DNA of 64,000 nucleotides from Pseudomonas putida (GCF_028682455.1 NZ_JANHLD010000002.1:62001-126000), one strand, 5' to 3'; counted from the first letter of the stretch, positions 9,271 through 17,639 are shown. Program-made: numbers and translations. Notes: generated from the sequence alone by a model not told the origin.

Positions 9271-9927
9271 TCAGGCCACCGCTTCCAGCGACCCTTGGGT
9301 GGTCGCCGGCTGCGGGAGCGGATGGGCGGTCAGTACGCCCTGGCGGATCAGGCTGCTCAGTGCTTCGGTGAGCGCTGGCACATCCAGCCCCAGACGAAAT
9401 CCACGCAGCGGCCCGAGGGCCGTCGGCAGGTCGCGGAGCATGTCGCGGTCTCGCAGCAGTGCCAGCACCGTCCCTTGCCAGTGATCCAGCAAGGGCAGCG
9501 GGCACGTCTCCTTGACGAGCAGCCAGAGGCGCGACGTAGGATCGGCCGCCGCGCGCGGCAACAGTGCGAGCGCGCTGGTGGTGGCCTTGTCCGGCCGGAT
9601 GCAGCGCCGATCGAACAGCCAGAGATTGACGAGCGACCCGAACAGGGTGCGGCGATAGCTGCGGGTCAAGCGCTTTTCCAGACGCTCGACCGAGGGAACG
9701 AACACGGGCACGGAGCCGCCCTGGTCGGTGACGAGATGGAACTGGTCCAGTCCATCCTCGTCGCGGCCCAAGGTGAGCCGGGCGAGAAACTGCTGGATCG
9801 CGGTGTCCCGCGCCCAGACCGATAGAAAGACCAGATCGCCGTCTTCGCCGCAGACGCAAGCATCGGCCATCACGTCGCCGCATTCGTCGATGCGGTACAG
9901 CAACTGTGGGGATGAAGGTGCAGACAT
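9271..9927 (-). CDS. Conserved ICE protein of unknown function
   Basis: 218 residues from ATG 9927, preceded by GAGG. The N-terminal half has beta-rich patterns with a cysteine pair (ACVCGEDGDLVFL). The middle carries arginine-rich helices (EKRLTRSYRRTLFG) and the end is a predicted helical segment (LTEALSSLIRQGVLTAHPL) with a winged-helix look. I do not recognise a family. It lies between the methyltransferase-like gene and a small gene at 10011-10352, with hairpin-containing leaders on both sides. Confidence 0.6.
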   Translation of the reverse strand: MSAPSSPQLLYRIDECGDVMADACVCGEDGDLVFLSVWARDTAIQQFLARLTLGRDEDGLDQFHLVTDQGGSVPVFVPSVERLEKRLTRSYRRTLFGSLVNLWLFDRRCIRPDKATTSALALLPRAAADPTSRLWLLVKETCPLPLLDHWQGTVLALLRDRDMLRDLPTALGPLRGFRLGLDVPALTEALSSLIRQGVLTAHPLPQPATTQGSLEAVA

Positions 9928-10010
9928 GGTGGAGTCCTCAATGAAGTCAGGGGCACCACCACCCGCAGGGGCAGTGAATGCCCCGTTAGGGATGAAAGAA
10001 CGCGGACTAC

Positions 10011-10352
10011 TCAGAGTTCACGTTCGGTGAACGAACCGTCGGCCTGATGCTTGACTACGCGGTTGCCGACATTTCTCTCAGCGTCGTGCTGGACCTCGAT
10101 GAACAGGCTTTCCGGCACAAGGATCTGAAAATGACGTAAGACCTCACGGTAGTAGTCCAGGTCATGGTTGAACGGATCGCTCTCGTGCAGATTGCTGTAC
10201 AAGAAGTCGTCGCTCTCGACCTTCATGGTGTCGTCGATCAACTCGGTTGGCTTCTCGATGACCAAGAAGAAGTAGTTCATCGGCCGATCCCAGCCGAGTA
10301 GTACGGTGACGGGAAATCCTTTGTGGAATGTGTCGAAGTAGTGCCGACTCAT
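10011..10352 (-). CDS. Small ICE protein of unknown function
   Basis: 113 residues starting MSRHYFDTFHKG at ATG 10352, with GAGG upstream. It is acidic and rich in aromatic residues (GWDRPMNYFFLVIEKP, NHDLDYYREVLRHF). No transmembrane segment or known motif is visible. The upstream leader (10353-10441) has the recurring TTCATCC box and a CCCC/GGGG hairpin. Function unknown. Confidence 0.6.
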   Translation of the reverse strand: MSRHYFDTFHKGFPVTVLLGWDRPMNYFFLVIEKPTELIDDTMKVESDDFLYSNLHESDPFNHDLDYYREVLRHFQILVPESLFIEVQHDAERNVGNRVVKHQADGSFTEREL

Positions 10353-10441
10353 GGTGAAGCTCCTCGATTGAAATAGCCGGGAACCTCCCCATCGGGGTCG
10401 CCCCGGCGGGTGGATGAAATGCCGCGGATGCGGCAGGACGA

Positions 10442-11134
10442 TCAGGCAGCCTGCGGTTCGGGTGCGAGTTGCAGGTTCCATTGCTGGGCCGTGGCGTCGA
10501 AGGCATAGCCCAACTGGTTGAGCCGCGCGATCTGCAGACGTAGGGTGCGGCGATCGATGGTCGAGTCGAGTTTCACCGACTCTTCCAACGGCCAGAGAAT
10601 GCCGAACAGCGCCGCGTCGTCGCTCTCGGGACCACCCGAAGCGGCCACGGTGGCGGACGGCGTATCGACGCCGAATGGCGTGGTATCGACCAGCGGGTCT
10701 TTCGATGCCTGCACGGGCGCGGGCTCCGGCTTGGACCGGGACTTGGATTTCTCGGCTGCTGCCGGCGTTGTCGCCGGTGGCGTGCCCAGCTCTTCATCGA
10801 GCGGATCGACGTCCTGTGCGGCGAAGGCGCGAGCCTCGGCCTTGCTCAGCTTGTCGATGCCCGACAGGGTCATGCCGTCCAGGTTGGCGCGGATTTCAAA
10901 GCGCATGCCATCGCCAACCGGATAGGCCTTCGGATAGATGTAGCGGATGACGAACTCACCCTCGTACTTCCCTTCGGGGTACTGCTCCAGTTCCGGGTCT
11001 TTCACATGGAACAGTCCAAGGCGGGTCGTGAGGCGACCGACCGTGAACCGTCCGTTGCGGCCCGGGATGGTGCGGATGGCGAGTTGGCCGCGGACGATGA
11101 GGGGCGGATCGGATTGAACGGCTGCTGTAGCCAT
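10442..11134 (-). CDS. DUF3275-family ICE protein
   Basis: 230 residues. The N-terminal 110 residues (IVRGQLAIRTIPGRNGRFTV, then YEGEFVIRYIYPKAYPVG) look like the beta-rich DUF3275 domain often found in ICEclc-type elements. A low-complexity linker rich in Ala, Pro, Thr and Lys follows (about 125-165), then a C-terminal segment ending in QLGYAFDATAQQWNLQL. The N-terminal domain resembles a single-strand-binding fold in pattern, which is only an inference. ATG 11134 has AAGGAG upstream. It sits directly after the DUF932 gene. Confidence 0.7.
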   Translation of the reverse strand: MATAAVQSDPPLIVRGQLAIRTIPGRNGRFTVGRLTTRLGLFHVKDPELEQYPEGKYEGEFVIRYIYPKAYPVGDGMRFEIRANLDGMTLSGIDKLSKAEARAFAAQDVDPLDEELGTPPATTPAAAEKSKSRSKPEPAPVQASKDPLVDTTPFGVDTPSATVAASGGPESDDAALFGILWPLEESVKLDSTIDRRTLRLQIARLNQLGYAFDATAQQWNLQLAPEPQAA

Positions 11135-11232
11135 GGCGTATCTCCTTGTGATGAATGGAACCGTCTTGCGCGGCGCGCAACGGGTCAGGAAGAAAATGGA
11201 CCCGCCCTGACGGGCGAGGTCCGAGTAGTGGC

Positions 11233-12060
11233 TCAGGACTTCAACTGGCGCATGCCTTCGGCGAGCATCCAGAGGGCGCGGTTCAGGCGCAGGTTCTGAT
11301 CGATACCCTGTACAGGGCGGGTACGCTGGCGGCGGCCGTTCGCAGTGCGTCCGGTCAGCCCTCCCTTGACGAGGTTTTCCTGGACGCGGTTGAAGATCGA
11401 CCAGAGGTCGCTCTTGCGATCGTCCCAGCGTCTGGGAACCAACAACTGACTCTCCGTGACAGGCGCGGGCTTGTCCGGATCGTCGTACTTGAGCGCCAGG
11501 GCCGAACGGGCGAAAACGTCGTCCTCCCCAGCCTCCAGCGTGATCGCGCGCATGCTCTCGCGCGCTTCCTGCACCCGCTCGAAGCCTTTCAGGACTTCGT
11601 AGGCACCTTCGATGACCTGGCCCGCGACATCGCCCTTGTGAGGCACGCGGATGTCCGCGAACGTGTCGCCGCAGACCAGCCCGTTCTGGCAGACGAATCG
11701 AAACTGACCTGCCAGCATCTGATAGCTGCTGGTGCCATCGTGCGAGTTCAACAAGATGATCTCGTTGGCTTCGTCGCCATTGATCTGGCTGGCGTGGCGA
11801 AGGCGGATCAGGTGTTTGGTGTACTCGCGGCGGTCCTCGTTGCGGACACGTGTTTGGCACACCATGAAGGGCAGGAATCCCTCCTGACGAAGTTCCGACA
11901 GCACGGTGGCCGTCGGGATGTAGCTGTACCGCTGGGAACGGCTTTCGTGCGGTGTTTCCGCAAAGATCGACGGCACCACGGCGCGAATCTGGTCGTCCAA
12001 CAGAGGACGGTCCGAGCGCAGTACCGGTGAGCGCGGTGCGAAACGGGATGCGAGAGACAT
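11233..12060 (-). CDS. DUF932-family phage/plasmid-like protein
   Basis: 275 residues of the DUF932 family, common on plasmids and ICEs. Visible family features are the SQRYSYIPTATVLSELRQEGF start region, the strand-rich core HLIRLRHASQINGDEANEIILLNSHDGTSSY (about 82-112), and FRFVCQNGLVCGDTF (about 119-133). The biochemical role is unknown. ATG 12060 is preceded by AGGAGAATGCC. Upstream lies the DUF3577 gene, with a leader between them that holds a GCAAG hairpin. Confidence 0.75.
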   Translation of the reverse strand: MSLASRFAPRSPVLRSDRPLLDDQIRAVVPSIFAETPHESRSQRYSYIPTATVLSELRQEGFLPFMVCQTRVRNEDRREYTKHLIRLRHASQINGDEANEIILLNSHDGTSSYQMLAGQFRFVCQNGLVCGDTFADIRVPHKGDVAGQVIEGAYEVLKGFERVQEARESMRAITLEAGEDDVFARSALALKYDDPDKPAPVTESQLLVPRRWDDRKSDLWSIFNRVQENLVKGGLTGRTANGRRQRTRPVQGIDQNLRLNRALWMLAEGMRQLKS

Positions 12061-12213
12061 GGCATTCTCCTGGGATTGTTATGCAGCCGAATCCGCACGG
12101 TGCGGAACGGACTGCGGGGATGAAAAGACGAACGCCCACGCGCCACGTCAGTGGCCTGCAGGCAGGTTGGGGATAAGAAGCAAGACCCCGGAATGGGGCC
12201 TTGCGGGGGTGGA

Positions 12214-13128
12214 TCAGAAGGAAGCCGCGAGTGCGGGTTCCTCGGCCTCGGGTGCCGGCACGGGTTCGTCCTGAACGGACTCGGCGGTCGGCGCCTCGAC
12301 GGTGCCATCGGCGGTATCCGCATCCTCGGTCGCCGCAGCGTCCTCGGAAACGGGCGCCGGTGCGGCGGCCGGAAAGACCTGCTGGCCATCGATCTTGATC
12401 AGGCCGATGTGGATCAGCTTGGATTCCAGGCTCGCCGCCGGTTCGCCGGCACGCTCGCCCTTGGTGCGGAGGTACGCATCGGCCTTCATGTCGTTGAGAC
12501 GGAAGGCGATCAGCACCTTGCGCTCGGCCTCGATGGCCTGTACGCAGCGGCGCACCAGATGCTGGGCGTCCGCAGTGGCGACGATGGTGTTGATGTACCG
12601 GTAATCCGGCTCATCGACCGGGCCGGCCAGCGCCCCGATGGAGCACGACAGGAACGGATCGCCATCCTTCGGCGTAACCTCGCGCGGACGGTTGAGATAA
12701 CCGATACCCCGGGTGATCAGCTCGTACTGCTTGATCTGCGCCAGTTCGGCACGATCGATCAGTTCGGCTTTCAACAGTCGGCCCTTGAGACTGGCTGCCG
12801 GATCGCCCTTGCGGTCACCACTGGTACGGATGAAAGCATCGGCCCAGAGATCGCCGAGCCGGAACTTGACCAGCGGACGCTGCCTCGGGTCATCGACGCC
12901 GATGTAACCCTCGACCAATTTCTTGGCGTCGGCACCGGAGACTTTGACGTCGAAGTAGCGGGTGACGGGGTCTTTGGCGGATCCGACGAGTGCGGCGACA
13001 GTGCAAGCCAGGAACGGCTGCGCACGGCGGCCACCACGGACAGGAACCTCCCGGACACGCTGCAAGCGGGCGTAGCCCTCGGTGTGAAGATCGAAGTAGC
13101 TCTTCGCGTTGGAAGTCGTATTGGTCAT
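12214..13128 (-). CDS. STY4534-family ICE replication protein with two tandem DUF3577 domains
   Basis: 304 residues made of two copies of the same domain. Copy 1 (about residues 8-120) has YFDLHTEGYARLQRVREV, PFLACTVAALVGSA, VKFRLGDLWADAF and PAASLKGRLL. Copy 2 (about 128-240) has YELITRGIGYLNRPREV, PFLSCSIGALAGP, IAFRLNDMKADAY and PAASLESKLI. DUF3577 (STY4534) proteins belong to the ICE replication module and resemble OB-fold DNA-binding proteins in pattern. The C-terminal 55 residues are Ala/Pro/Glu-rich, ending EEPALAASF, like the acidic tips of single-strand-binding proteins. ATG 13128 has GGAG 8 bases upstream. A structured RNA element lies 103 bases upstream. Confidence 0.78.
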   Translation of the reverse strand: MTNTTSNAKSYFDLHTEGYARLQRVREVPVRGGRRAQPFLACTVAALVGSAKDPVTRYFDVKVSGADAKKLVEGYIGVDDPRQRPLVKFRLGDLWADAFIRTSGDRKGDPAASLKGRLLKAELIDRAELAQIKQYELITRGIGYLNRPREVTPKDGDPFLSCSIGALAGPVDEPDYRYINTIVATADAQHLVRRCVQAIEAERKVLIAFRLNDMKADAYLRTKGERAGEPAASLESKLIHIGLIKIDGQQVFPAAAPAPVSEDAAATEDADTADGTVEAPTAESVQDEPVPAPEAEEPALAASF

Positions 13129-13231
13129 GGTGAATCTCCAATGGGAATGAAGCGGAGACACACCGGACCCGACTGCGCGGGGGGGTGCGTAACCCCGCGG
13201 TGGGTTGATAAGGCGAATGGACTAGGAAGGT

Positions 13232-13373
13232 GCATCCACCACCGGCAAGCCGATGGTCGTTCGCACGGAGGGATGCGTTGCGAACTGGCTCGGTCACGCG
13301 GCGGGTGCCGCGCCGCAACCTCGAAGACCGATGGTTGCCTGGCATGTCGCTGACAACGTCAGCAAGCATGGGG
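13232..13373 (-). ncRNA. Structured RNA element copy D (pseudoknotted, upstream of the DUF3577 gene)
   Basis: Pairings in plus-strand coordinates: hairpin P4 GTTCGCA 13259-13265 with TGCGAAC 13279-13285; pseudoknot GCATCC 13232-13237 with GGATGC 13271-13276 in the P4 loop; P3 CGCGGC 13297-13302 with GCCGCG 13307-13312; P2 GCAACC 13315-13320 with GGTTGC 13333-13338; P1 GCTGAC 13349-13354 with GTCAGC 13358-13363. The same layout occurs at 17717, 20220 and 22219 with different paired bases. The pseudoknot here changed on both sides (CG/CG to CC/GG). A96-C313 next to P3 is a mismatch on the plus strand but G-U on the minus strand, so the RNA is probably minus-strand. Confidence 0.7.
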
Positions 13374-13604
13374 CAAGCCTCACACCGCGCGGCTTCGCAC
13401 ACCATCGGGAATGAGTACTGTCGCCTGACCGCATTCAATCGCCGCAATAGCAGCCGATGGTCTCTTCGGCAGGGTCAAACAGGTCGTCCTGGCGTTCGGT
13501 AAAACAGGCCAGCTAAGTGCGCACTCGCGGCGGAACCGGGGGGCTGAGGCAGGTTCAGTGTTCTGCCGACACGGTCATGAGATATTTCCCAGCAGATAGG
13601 CACA

Positions 13605-13639
13605 GCCCCGGAAGCTGGCGCGAGGCCAGTTTCCGGGGC
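13605..13639 (-). terminator. Long stem-loop after the 13722-14534 gene
   Basis: GCCCCGGAA...CTGG at 13605-13618 pairs with CCAG...TTCCGGGGC at 13626-13639 with one mismatch. It lies 83 bases downstream of the preceding stop codon on the minus strand. No T run follows, so it may be a 3'-protecting hairpin rather than a true terminator. The rest of 13374-13721 holds no gene; a GGGAAT box at 13407-13412 is shared with the other RNA element copies. Confidence 0.45.
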
Positions 13640-13721
13640 AAGTGCCGTGGTGGATGAATGCTCCGACAAGGCGGTGCGGAAAGGACGAAATGCCGCCGAC
13701 GGACTCAGCCGCTTCGCGCAG

Positions 13722-14534
13722 TCATGCGGATACCGCCCGCGGCTTGCGCCGTGCGGGCTTCTGCACGGTGCTGACGCGAATCTGGCGCCAACTGCCATCG
13801 TCGATCAGGCGTTCCAACGTGTTGCCGAGGTCATCGAAGAACACCTCATCCACGCGCTCCACCAGCTCACCGTCGCGGTGCAGTTCCACCGCATAGAGAT
13901 CGTCGCCTCGTTCGTACAGCACGGTGACGCGCCCCTGGAACTTCGCAGTGACCACGTTGAAACTGATGGCCGGCGGCGTGGCGATGATGTCCTTGGGCAG
14001 TGGATCGACCCAAGTGAAGTCGCACGCGCCAGCATCGACCAACAGGTGCGTGATGCGCCGGTAGCCGTCGGGCGCCGGCAGCGTTTCCAACTGCTCGATG
14101 AGTTGCTGCAGTTCCAGGCAGCGCGGCTGCGGGACCGGCAGTTTCGCCGGAGCCGAACCGAGCACGAACGTCTGCAGCTTGTAGGGCTGGCCGTCGTGGG
14201 TGTACTCGGTGCGTTCCTCGGGGGTATCCGCCCGCAAGCCGTCGAAGCGGCGTCTGGCATAAGGCTCGACCTGTACCTTGGCACCTTCGTCGGGTTCCTC
14301 GGTCACGCGCGACCGGTCGAGCACCATGAACTGGGTGCGTCCGGTCTTGACGACAATGGCCTCGTCTGTGCTCGCGATGACCTTGCCTTCAAAAGGCTTG
14401 GGATCGATATGGAAGCCCATCGTCGATACCTTGGGCTCACCGTCGAAGATGACGAACTTGAAGCCGCGGGCATTGGACGGCACATGGCCGGAAACCAGCG
14501 TCGGGAGTTGTTGACGAATGAGTTGATGGTCCAT
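13722..14534 (-). CDS. Conserved ICE protein of unknown function
   Basis: 270 residues from ATG 14534, which has GGAG 8 bases upstream. Predicted content is mostly beta strands in the first half (GFKFVIFDGEPKVSTMGFHI, EAIVVKTGRTQFMVLDRSRV) and two similar strand pairs in the second (FQGRVTVLYERGDDLYAVELH). The tail is basic (QKPARRKPRAVSA). No family recognised. Its leader contains a partial copy of the structured RNA element, and a terminator separates it from the gene upstream. Confidence 0.6.
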   Translation of the reverse strand: MDHQLIRQQLPTLVSGHVPSNARGFKFVIFDGEPKVSTMGFHIDPKPFEGKVIASTDEAIVVKTGRTQFMVLDRSRVTEEPDEGAKVQVEPYARRRFDGLRADTPEERTEYTHDGQPYKLQTFVLGSAPAKLPVPQPRCLELQQLIEQLETLPAPDGYRRITHLLVDAGACDFTWVDPLPKDIIATPPAISFNVVTAKFQGRVTVLYERGDDLYAVELHRDGELVERVDEVFFDDLGNTLERLIDDGSWRQIRVSTVQKPARRKPRAVSA

Positions 14535-14654
14535 GGGAAATCTCCAGAAAAAAGGGACTTCCCGGCCACAGGGGACGGGTTGTCCCAAGTGGGTGGATTG
14601 GATGGACGCGGTGCGTCCGGAAGAGGATGAAAGCCAGCACGCGATCGGCATGCC

Positions 14655-14710
14655 GCGGTCTCGATGGCCTTGACCGCCTGGGATGTTGCCGGCTACGCCA
14701 GCGAACATGG
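14655..14710 (-). ncRNA. Structured RNA element copy E (partial, P1 and P2 only)
   Basis: Only the upstream half of the element is recognisable. P2 is GCGGTC 14655-14660 with GACCGC 14672-14677, replacing GCAGCC/GGCTGC seen in other copies with all pairs kept. P1 inner stem GCCGGC 14688-14693 pairs with GCCAGC 14697-14702: one C-A mismatch on the plus strand, a U-G pair on the minus strand. The outer stem is ATGTT 14683-14687 with AACAT 14704-14708. The P3-P5 and pseudoknot part is missing or too diverged to see. It lies 120 bases before the start codon at 14534. Confidence 0.5.
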
Positions 14711-14783
14711 CAGCAGGATGGCAGAGCCTGGCCGGCCCGGCCTGCGATAAACCGAACCGGCCTGCACCGCATTCCCGAGGCAG

Positions 14784-14807
14784 AAAAAAGCCCCTCATCG
14801 GAGGGGC
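14784..14807 (-). terminator. Rho-independent terminator
   Basis: Perfect stem GCCCCTC/GAGGGGC with the loop ATCG and, on the minus strand, six T residues (A run 14784-14789). It lies 19 bases after the stop codon of the gene at 14826-15569 and isolates RNA element E and the gene behind it. Confidence 0.85.
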
Positions 14808-14825
14808 TCGGGGGGACATGACTGG

Positions 14826-15569
14826 TCAGGTGTCCACAGAGGGGGTGTCGTCCTCTTCCTCGAAGACGGTCAGACCGTCCAGCTCGTTGGCATCAGCATC
14901 GAATACCAGCACCCTGACGTCAGCCTGTCCGGCCAGCGCCAGTACGTCGGCCAGATCCTCGGGCATGCCCTTGGACAGGTGCTCCCGGCGCAGTTGCTCG
15001 GCGGTGATGCCTTCGACGTGCATCAGGTTCTCATCCGTCCAGGGTGTGGCGATCAGCTTGACGCCGATGGCTGGGCTGTACGGGATGCGAAAGGCGACGA
15101 ACAGGAACCCGCTCGGTGTGGCGATATCCGCCAGTTCGCACAGGTAGCGGCCCGATGCTTCGGTGATGTGGGCCGTGCTGATCTCCCAGGCACGGCTGTA
15201 GAAGCCCGTCTCGAACTGCAGATTGCGCACCACCGCTTGGGCATATTCCAGTGTGTAGCTGTCGCCCACATGGATGAAGCCTCTATCGAGGGTTCGGCCA
15301 TAGATGCTGTGGTACACGGCCTGCACGGCGCCGCTGCCGCCGCACAAGGCATCGAGTTCGGCGGGCACCGTTTGGCCTTCGGTGATCAGCACGAAATCAT
15401 CGTTGAAGATGCACGCTTGGTACGCCACCTTGTCATCGGGTAGATGAGCCTGCGATGGATGCAGCGGCAGAAAGGTTTGCGGGTGGCGCTCGTCGTAGCT
15501 GATGACGGCAAGGCGCCGAATCTCGAAACCGTAGTAGCCGCGGGCGAAAGGATTGGATGAATGGTCCAT
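14826..15569 (-). CDS. Conserved ICE protein of unknown function
   Basis: 247 residues starting MDHSSNPFARGYYGFEIRRLAVISYDERHP at ATG 15569, with GGAG upstream. The sequence is a regular alpha/beta mix, with FIHVGDSYTLEYAQAVVRNL in the middle and an acidic C-terminal part (ADVRVLVFDADANELDGLTVFEEEDD). It may belong to the DUF5983 group common in these elements, but I cannot confirm that. No catalytic signature is visible. It is the last gene of a group of small genes running from 17639 and is followed by a strong terminator. Confidence 0.6.
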   Translation of the reverse strand: MDHSSNPFARGYYGFEIRRLAVISYDERHPQTFLPLHPSQAHLPDDKVAYQACIFNDDFVLITEGQTVPAELDALCGGSGAVQAVYHSIYGRTLDRGFIHVGDSYTLEYAQAVVRNLQFETGFYSRAWEISTAHITEASGRYLCELADIATPSGFLFVAFRIPYSPAIGVKLIATPWTDENLMHVEGITAEQLRREHLSKGMPEDLADVLALAGQADVRVLVFDADANELDGLTVFEEEDDTPSVDT

Positions 15570-15689
15570 GGTTTGATTCTCCGGTGAGGGGTGACGCAGG
15601 GCCAACCCCCACCGGGGATCGACCCAGTGGGAAAGGAAGTGGTGCCGGCAGGCGGCACCGGTATGGATCAAGCGTCGTATCGCGGCCTG

Positions 15690-16352
15690 TCAGCTCAACA
15701 GCTCGGACAGGCGGTGTTGCAATTGCCGGCGCTGCGTTTCGTCGGTGATGCCGGCGAGCAGGCGTTGTGTTTCCCGGGCGAACAGATTGGCAGCAGCCTC
15801 CAGGTTCTGAATCAGAAGGGCTTGCCGGATACGGTTGCCGAGATCGAGCACCTGACCGGAGGCACCGAAGACCGAGAACTCGCGGCTGATGAAAGAACCG
15901 TCACCGCCGAAGTTGAAGAGGCGTGGTTTGCTGCAATACCAGCAACCCTCGAAGCGAATCTCCTTGAGGCCGTGACCATCGTCGAGTCGCGTGGCGATCA
16001 GGAACAGCGCGTCGAGATCCGAGTCGTCCTCGAAACGATGGTGTTCGATCAGGTGCTGCAGATCTTCGTCCTGGTCGGTGCCGAAATGCCTGGAAAGCAC
16101 GGCCAGAACGTCGTCCATCGTGGGAGGGCCCTCGCTGGGCACGGACAGCCCCAGCGACTGGGCCAGTGCAACGAGGTCTTCGCAGACATCGTCCCAATGC
16201 GCGCCGCTGTCTTCGGCAATCTGGGCGATGTAGACCTCGCCGTCGCCGGGGTATGAGGCATCCAGCTTCAAACCGCCGAACAGCGCGGTAATCACCGGGG
16301 TGACTTGGTCGAGAACGAGGACGCCGGTGGCGTCGTAGTAGTTGTTTGCCAT
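15690..16352 (-). CDS. Conserved ICE protein of unknown function
   Basis: 220 residues starting MANNYYDATGVLVLDQVTPVI at ATG 16352, with AGGAG upstream. Notable parts are an acidic middle (HFGTDQDEDLQHLIEHHRFEDDSDLDALFLIATRLDDGHGL), then CWYCSKPRLFNFGGDGSFISREF with a CxxC pair, and a long C-terminal helix with AANLFARETQRLLAGI. It may be a metal-binding or protein-interaction factor, but no family is recognised. A GGTGCC/GGCACC hairpin follows the stop codon. Confidence 0.6.
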   Translation of the reverse strand: MANNYYDATGVLVLDQVTPVITALFGGLKLDASYPGDGEVYIAQIAEDSGAHWDDVCEDLVALAQSLGLSVPSEGPPTMDDVLAVLSRHFGTDQDEDLQHLIEHHRFEDDSDLDALFLIATRLDDGHGLKEIRFEGCWYCSKPRLFNFGGDGSFISREFSVFGASGQVLDLGNRIRQALLIQNLEAAANLFARETQRLLAGITDETQRRQLQHRLSELLS

Positions 16353-16451
16353 GGGGTGGCTCCTGGTTGGTGATGCGGAGCCAGCCCCTGCGGACATGGC
16401 ATCCGCGGGGATGAACCCGAAACCGTGGCTTCGGGCAAAGGTGGAAAAGCG

Positions 16452-16913
16452 CTATTCGCCGAAGTCGGTGGGGTCGCCCAGAGACTTCAGCAGTTCGATC
16501 AGGCCGCAGTTGGCCAAGACGTAGAGCGCGTTGTAGTCGTCGCCCGTCGGTGCCTGCTCGCTGGTGTTGATCCGGGCATCCAGATCGAGGACGTTCTGCC
16601 GCACCCGGCGGGCGATCGCCAGCGGTTTGGGTGTGTCATCCAGGACGGGCTCGCCCAGTGCGGCAAGCACAACCCGTGGTGACAGCGCGTCCGGCAAGGA
16701 CTCGAACACCGTGGGGGTGTCGCTGCGGCACAGGGCTTCGGCTTCGGAGTTGCCGATGTCGAAGCAGACGATTTCGTCGTCGGCCGCGCCTTCGGTGTCG
16801 TAGTCCACTACCGCGAATGGCGGCAGCGGCAGATGATCGGGCCAGTCCTGCACGACGATGGCCTGCACCAGGCCTCCTTCGAGGACGACGGCAAAGGACG
16901 GATTTCGGGACAT
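16452..16913 (-). CDS. Small ICE protein of unknown function
   Basis: 153 acidic residues from ATG 16913, with AGGAG 6 bases upstream. The N-terminus (PSFAVVLEGGLVQAIVVQDWPD) is strand-rich and the rest helical, ending LYVLANCGLIELLKSLGDPTDFGE. No known motif. The leader (16914-17010) has a GGGACA/TGTCCC-type hairpin like those before the neighbouring genes. Confidence 0.6.
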   Translation of the reverse strand: MSRNPSFAVVLEGGLVQAIVVQDWPDHLPLPPFAVVDYDTEGAADDEIVCFDIGNSEAEALCRSDTPTVFESLPDALSPRVVLAALGEPVLDDTPKPLAIARRVRQNVLDLDARINTSEQAPTGDDYNALYVLANCGLIELLKSLGDPTDFGE

Positions 16914-17010
16914 GGGTCGCTCCTGTGGGAAGAATGGAGGGACACCGCCCCGAAGGGACGGATGTCCCTCGCTGGGGGTTGAGAAAATGGCGGTGGTCGG
17001 TCGTTCGGAC

Positions 17011-17403
17011 CTACCAGCCGCTGTAGTTGAGTACCAGATCGGCGATCACCTGACGCCGCTCCAGATCCAGGCCACCGAGGTCGGAAAGCCCCTCGAAGCC
17101 GCAGCGCTTGAGCATCGCGGCGCCCTCGCGCGAGTTGTAGAAGCTCACCATCGCGGACAGGAACATGCGCTGTCCGCCGCTCAAAACGCCCAGGGCGTCG
17201 TTGAGTTCCAGCAGGTTCGGACGCAAGTCCCACTTGCTGGCGGCACGGCGCAGGCCTTCGCGGGTGCCATCGCCAAACCACTCGGGCCCGGCGATTTCCG
17301 CACCGCGTTTCCAAGCCTTGAAAAAGGCCTCGGGCGCACGCTCGAAATGGCGCGTTTCACGCATGATCTGATCGACGACGTCGGTTGGTAGAAGCTGATT
17401 CAT
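17011..17403 (-). CDS. Small ICE protein of unknown function
   Basis: 130 residues from ATG 17403, with GAGGAG 6 bases upstream. The sequence is largely helical (PTDVVDQIMRETRHFERAPEAFFKAWKRG) with a repeated Gly-rich turn (GGQRMFLSAMVSFYNSREGAAMLKRCGFEGL). It begins only 23 bases after the stop of the 70-residue gene at 17427-17639, so the two are probably co-transcribed. Function unknown. Confidence 0.6.
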   Translation of the reverse strand: MNQLLPTDVVDQIMRETRHFERAPEAFFKAWKRGAEIAGPEWFGDGTREGLRRAASKWDLRPNLLELNDALGVLSGGQRMFLSAMVSFYNSREGAAMLKRCGFEGLSDLGGLDLERRQVIADLVLNYSGW

Positions 17404-17426
17404 GACGGTCTCCTCATGGATGGGGA

Positions 17427-17639
17427 TCAAGGGGTGGGCAGCTGGGTCCAGCCGCCTCGGTCGAGGGCTCGCTGGGCTGCCGCCGAACTGCGGAAGTACT
17501 CGGCCGACTCGCGGGAGACGGGGCCTTCGATGTCGCGCGTACCGATGTAGTGGCCGGCGGCGCTGTGAAGCACTTGGAGCGGCAGGTGTTTGCCGGCGTA
17601 GATCAGGGCCAAGTGGCCGAACGAGGCTTGCTGGGACAT
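17427..17639 (-). CDS. 70-residue ICE protein of unknown function
   Basis: A short protein from ATG 17639 with a strong AAGGAG site. It begins MSQQASFGHLALIYAGKHLP and ends ALDRGGWTQLPTP, with a central HSAAGHYIGTRDIEGPVSRES. Too short for confident family assignment. RNA element A lies 77 bases upstream and was probably the leader of this gene and of 17011-17403. Confidence 0.6.
   Translation of the reverse strand: MSQQASFGHLALIYAGKHLPLQVLHSAAGHYIGTRDIEGPVSRESAEYFRSSAAAQRALDRGGWTQLPTP

Noticed and set aside
5164..9825. Long plus-strand open frames opposite the ICE genes (for example 5164-6060 and 8335-9825)
   Set aside because: They are antisense to genes with clear domains (SNF2 helicase, methyltransferase), have no ribosome sites, and are typical by-products of GC-rich codon use.
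12151..13353. Plus-strand open frame over the DUF3577 gene
   Set aside because: The minus-strand protein shows a clear tandem domain with conserved motifs; the plus-strand translation has none.
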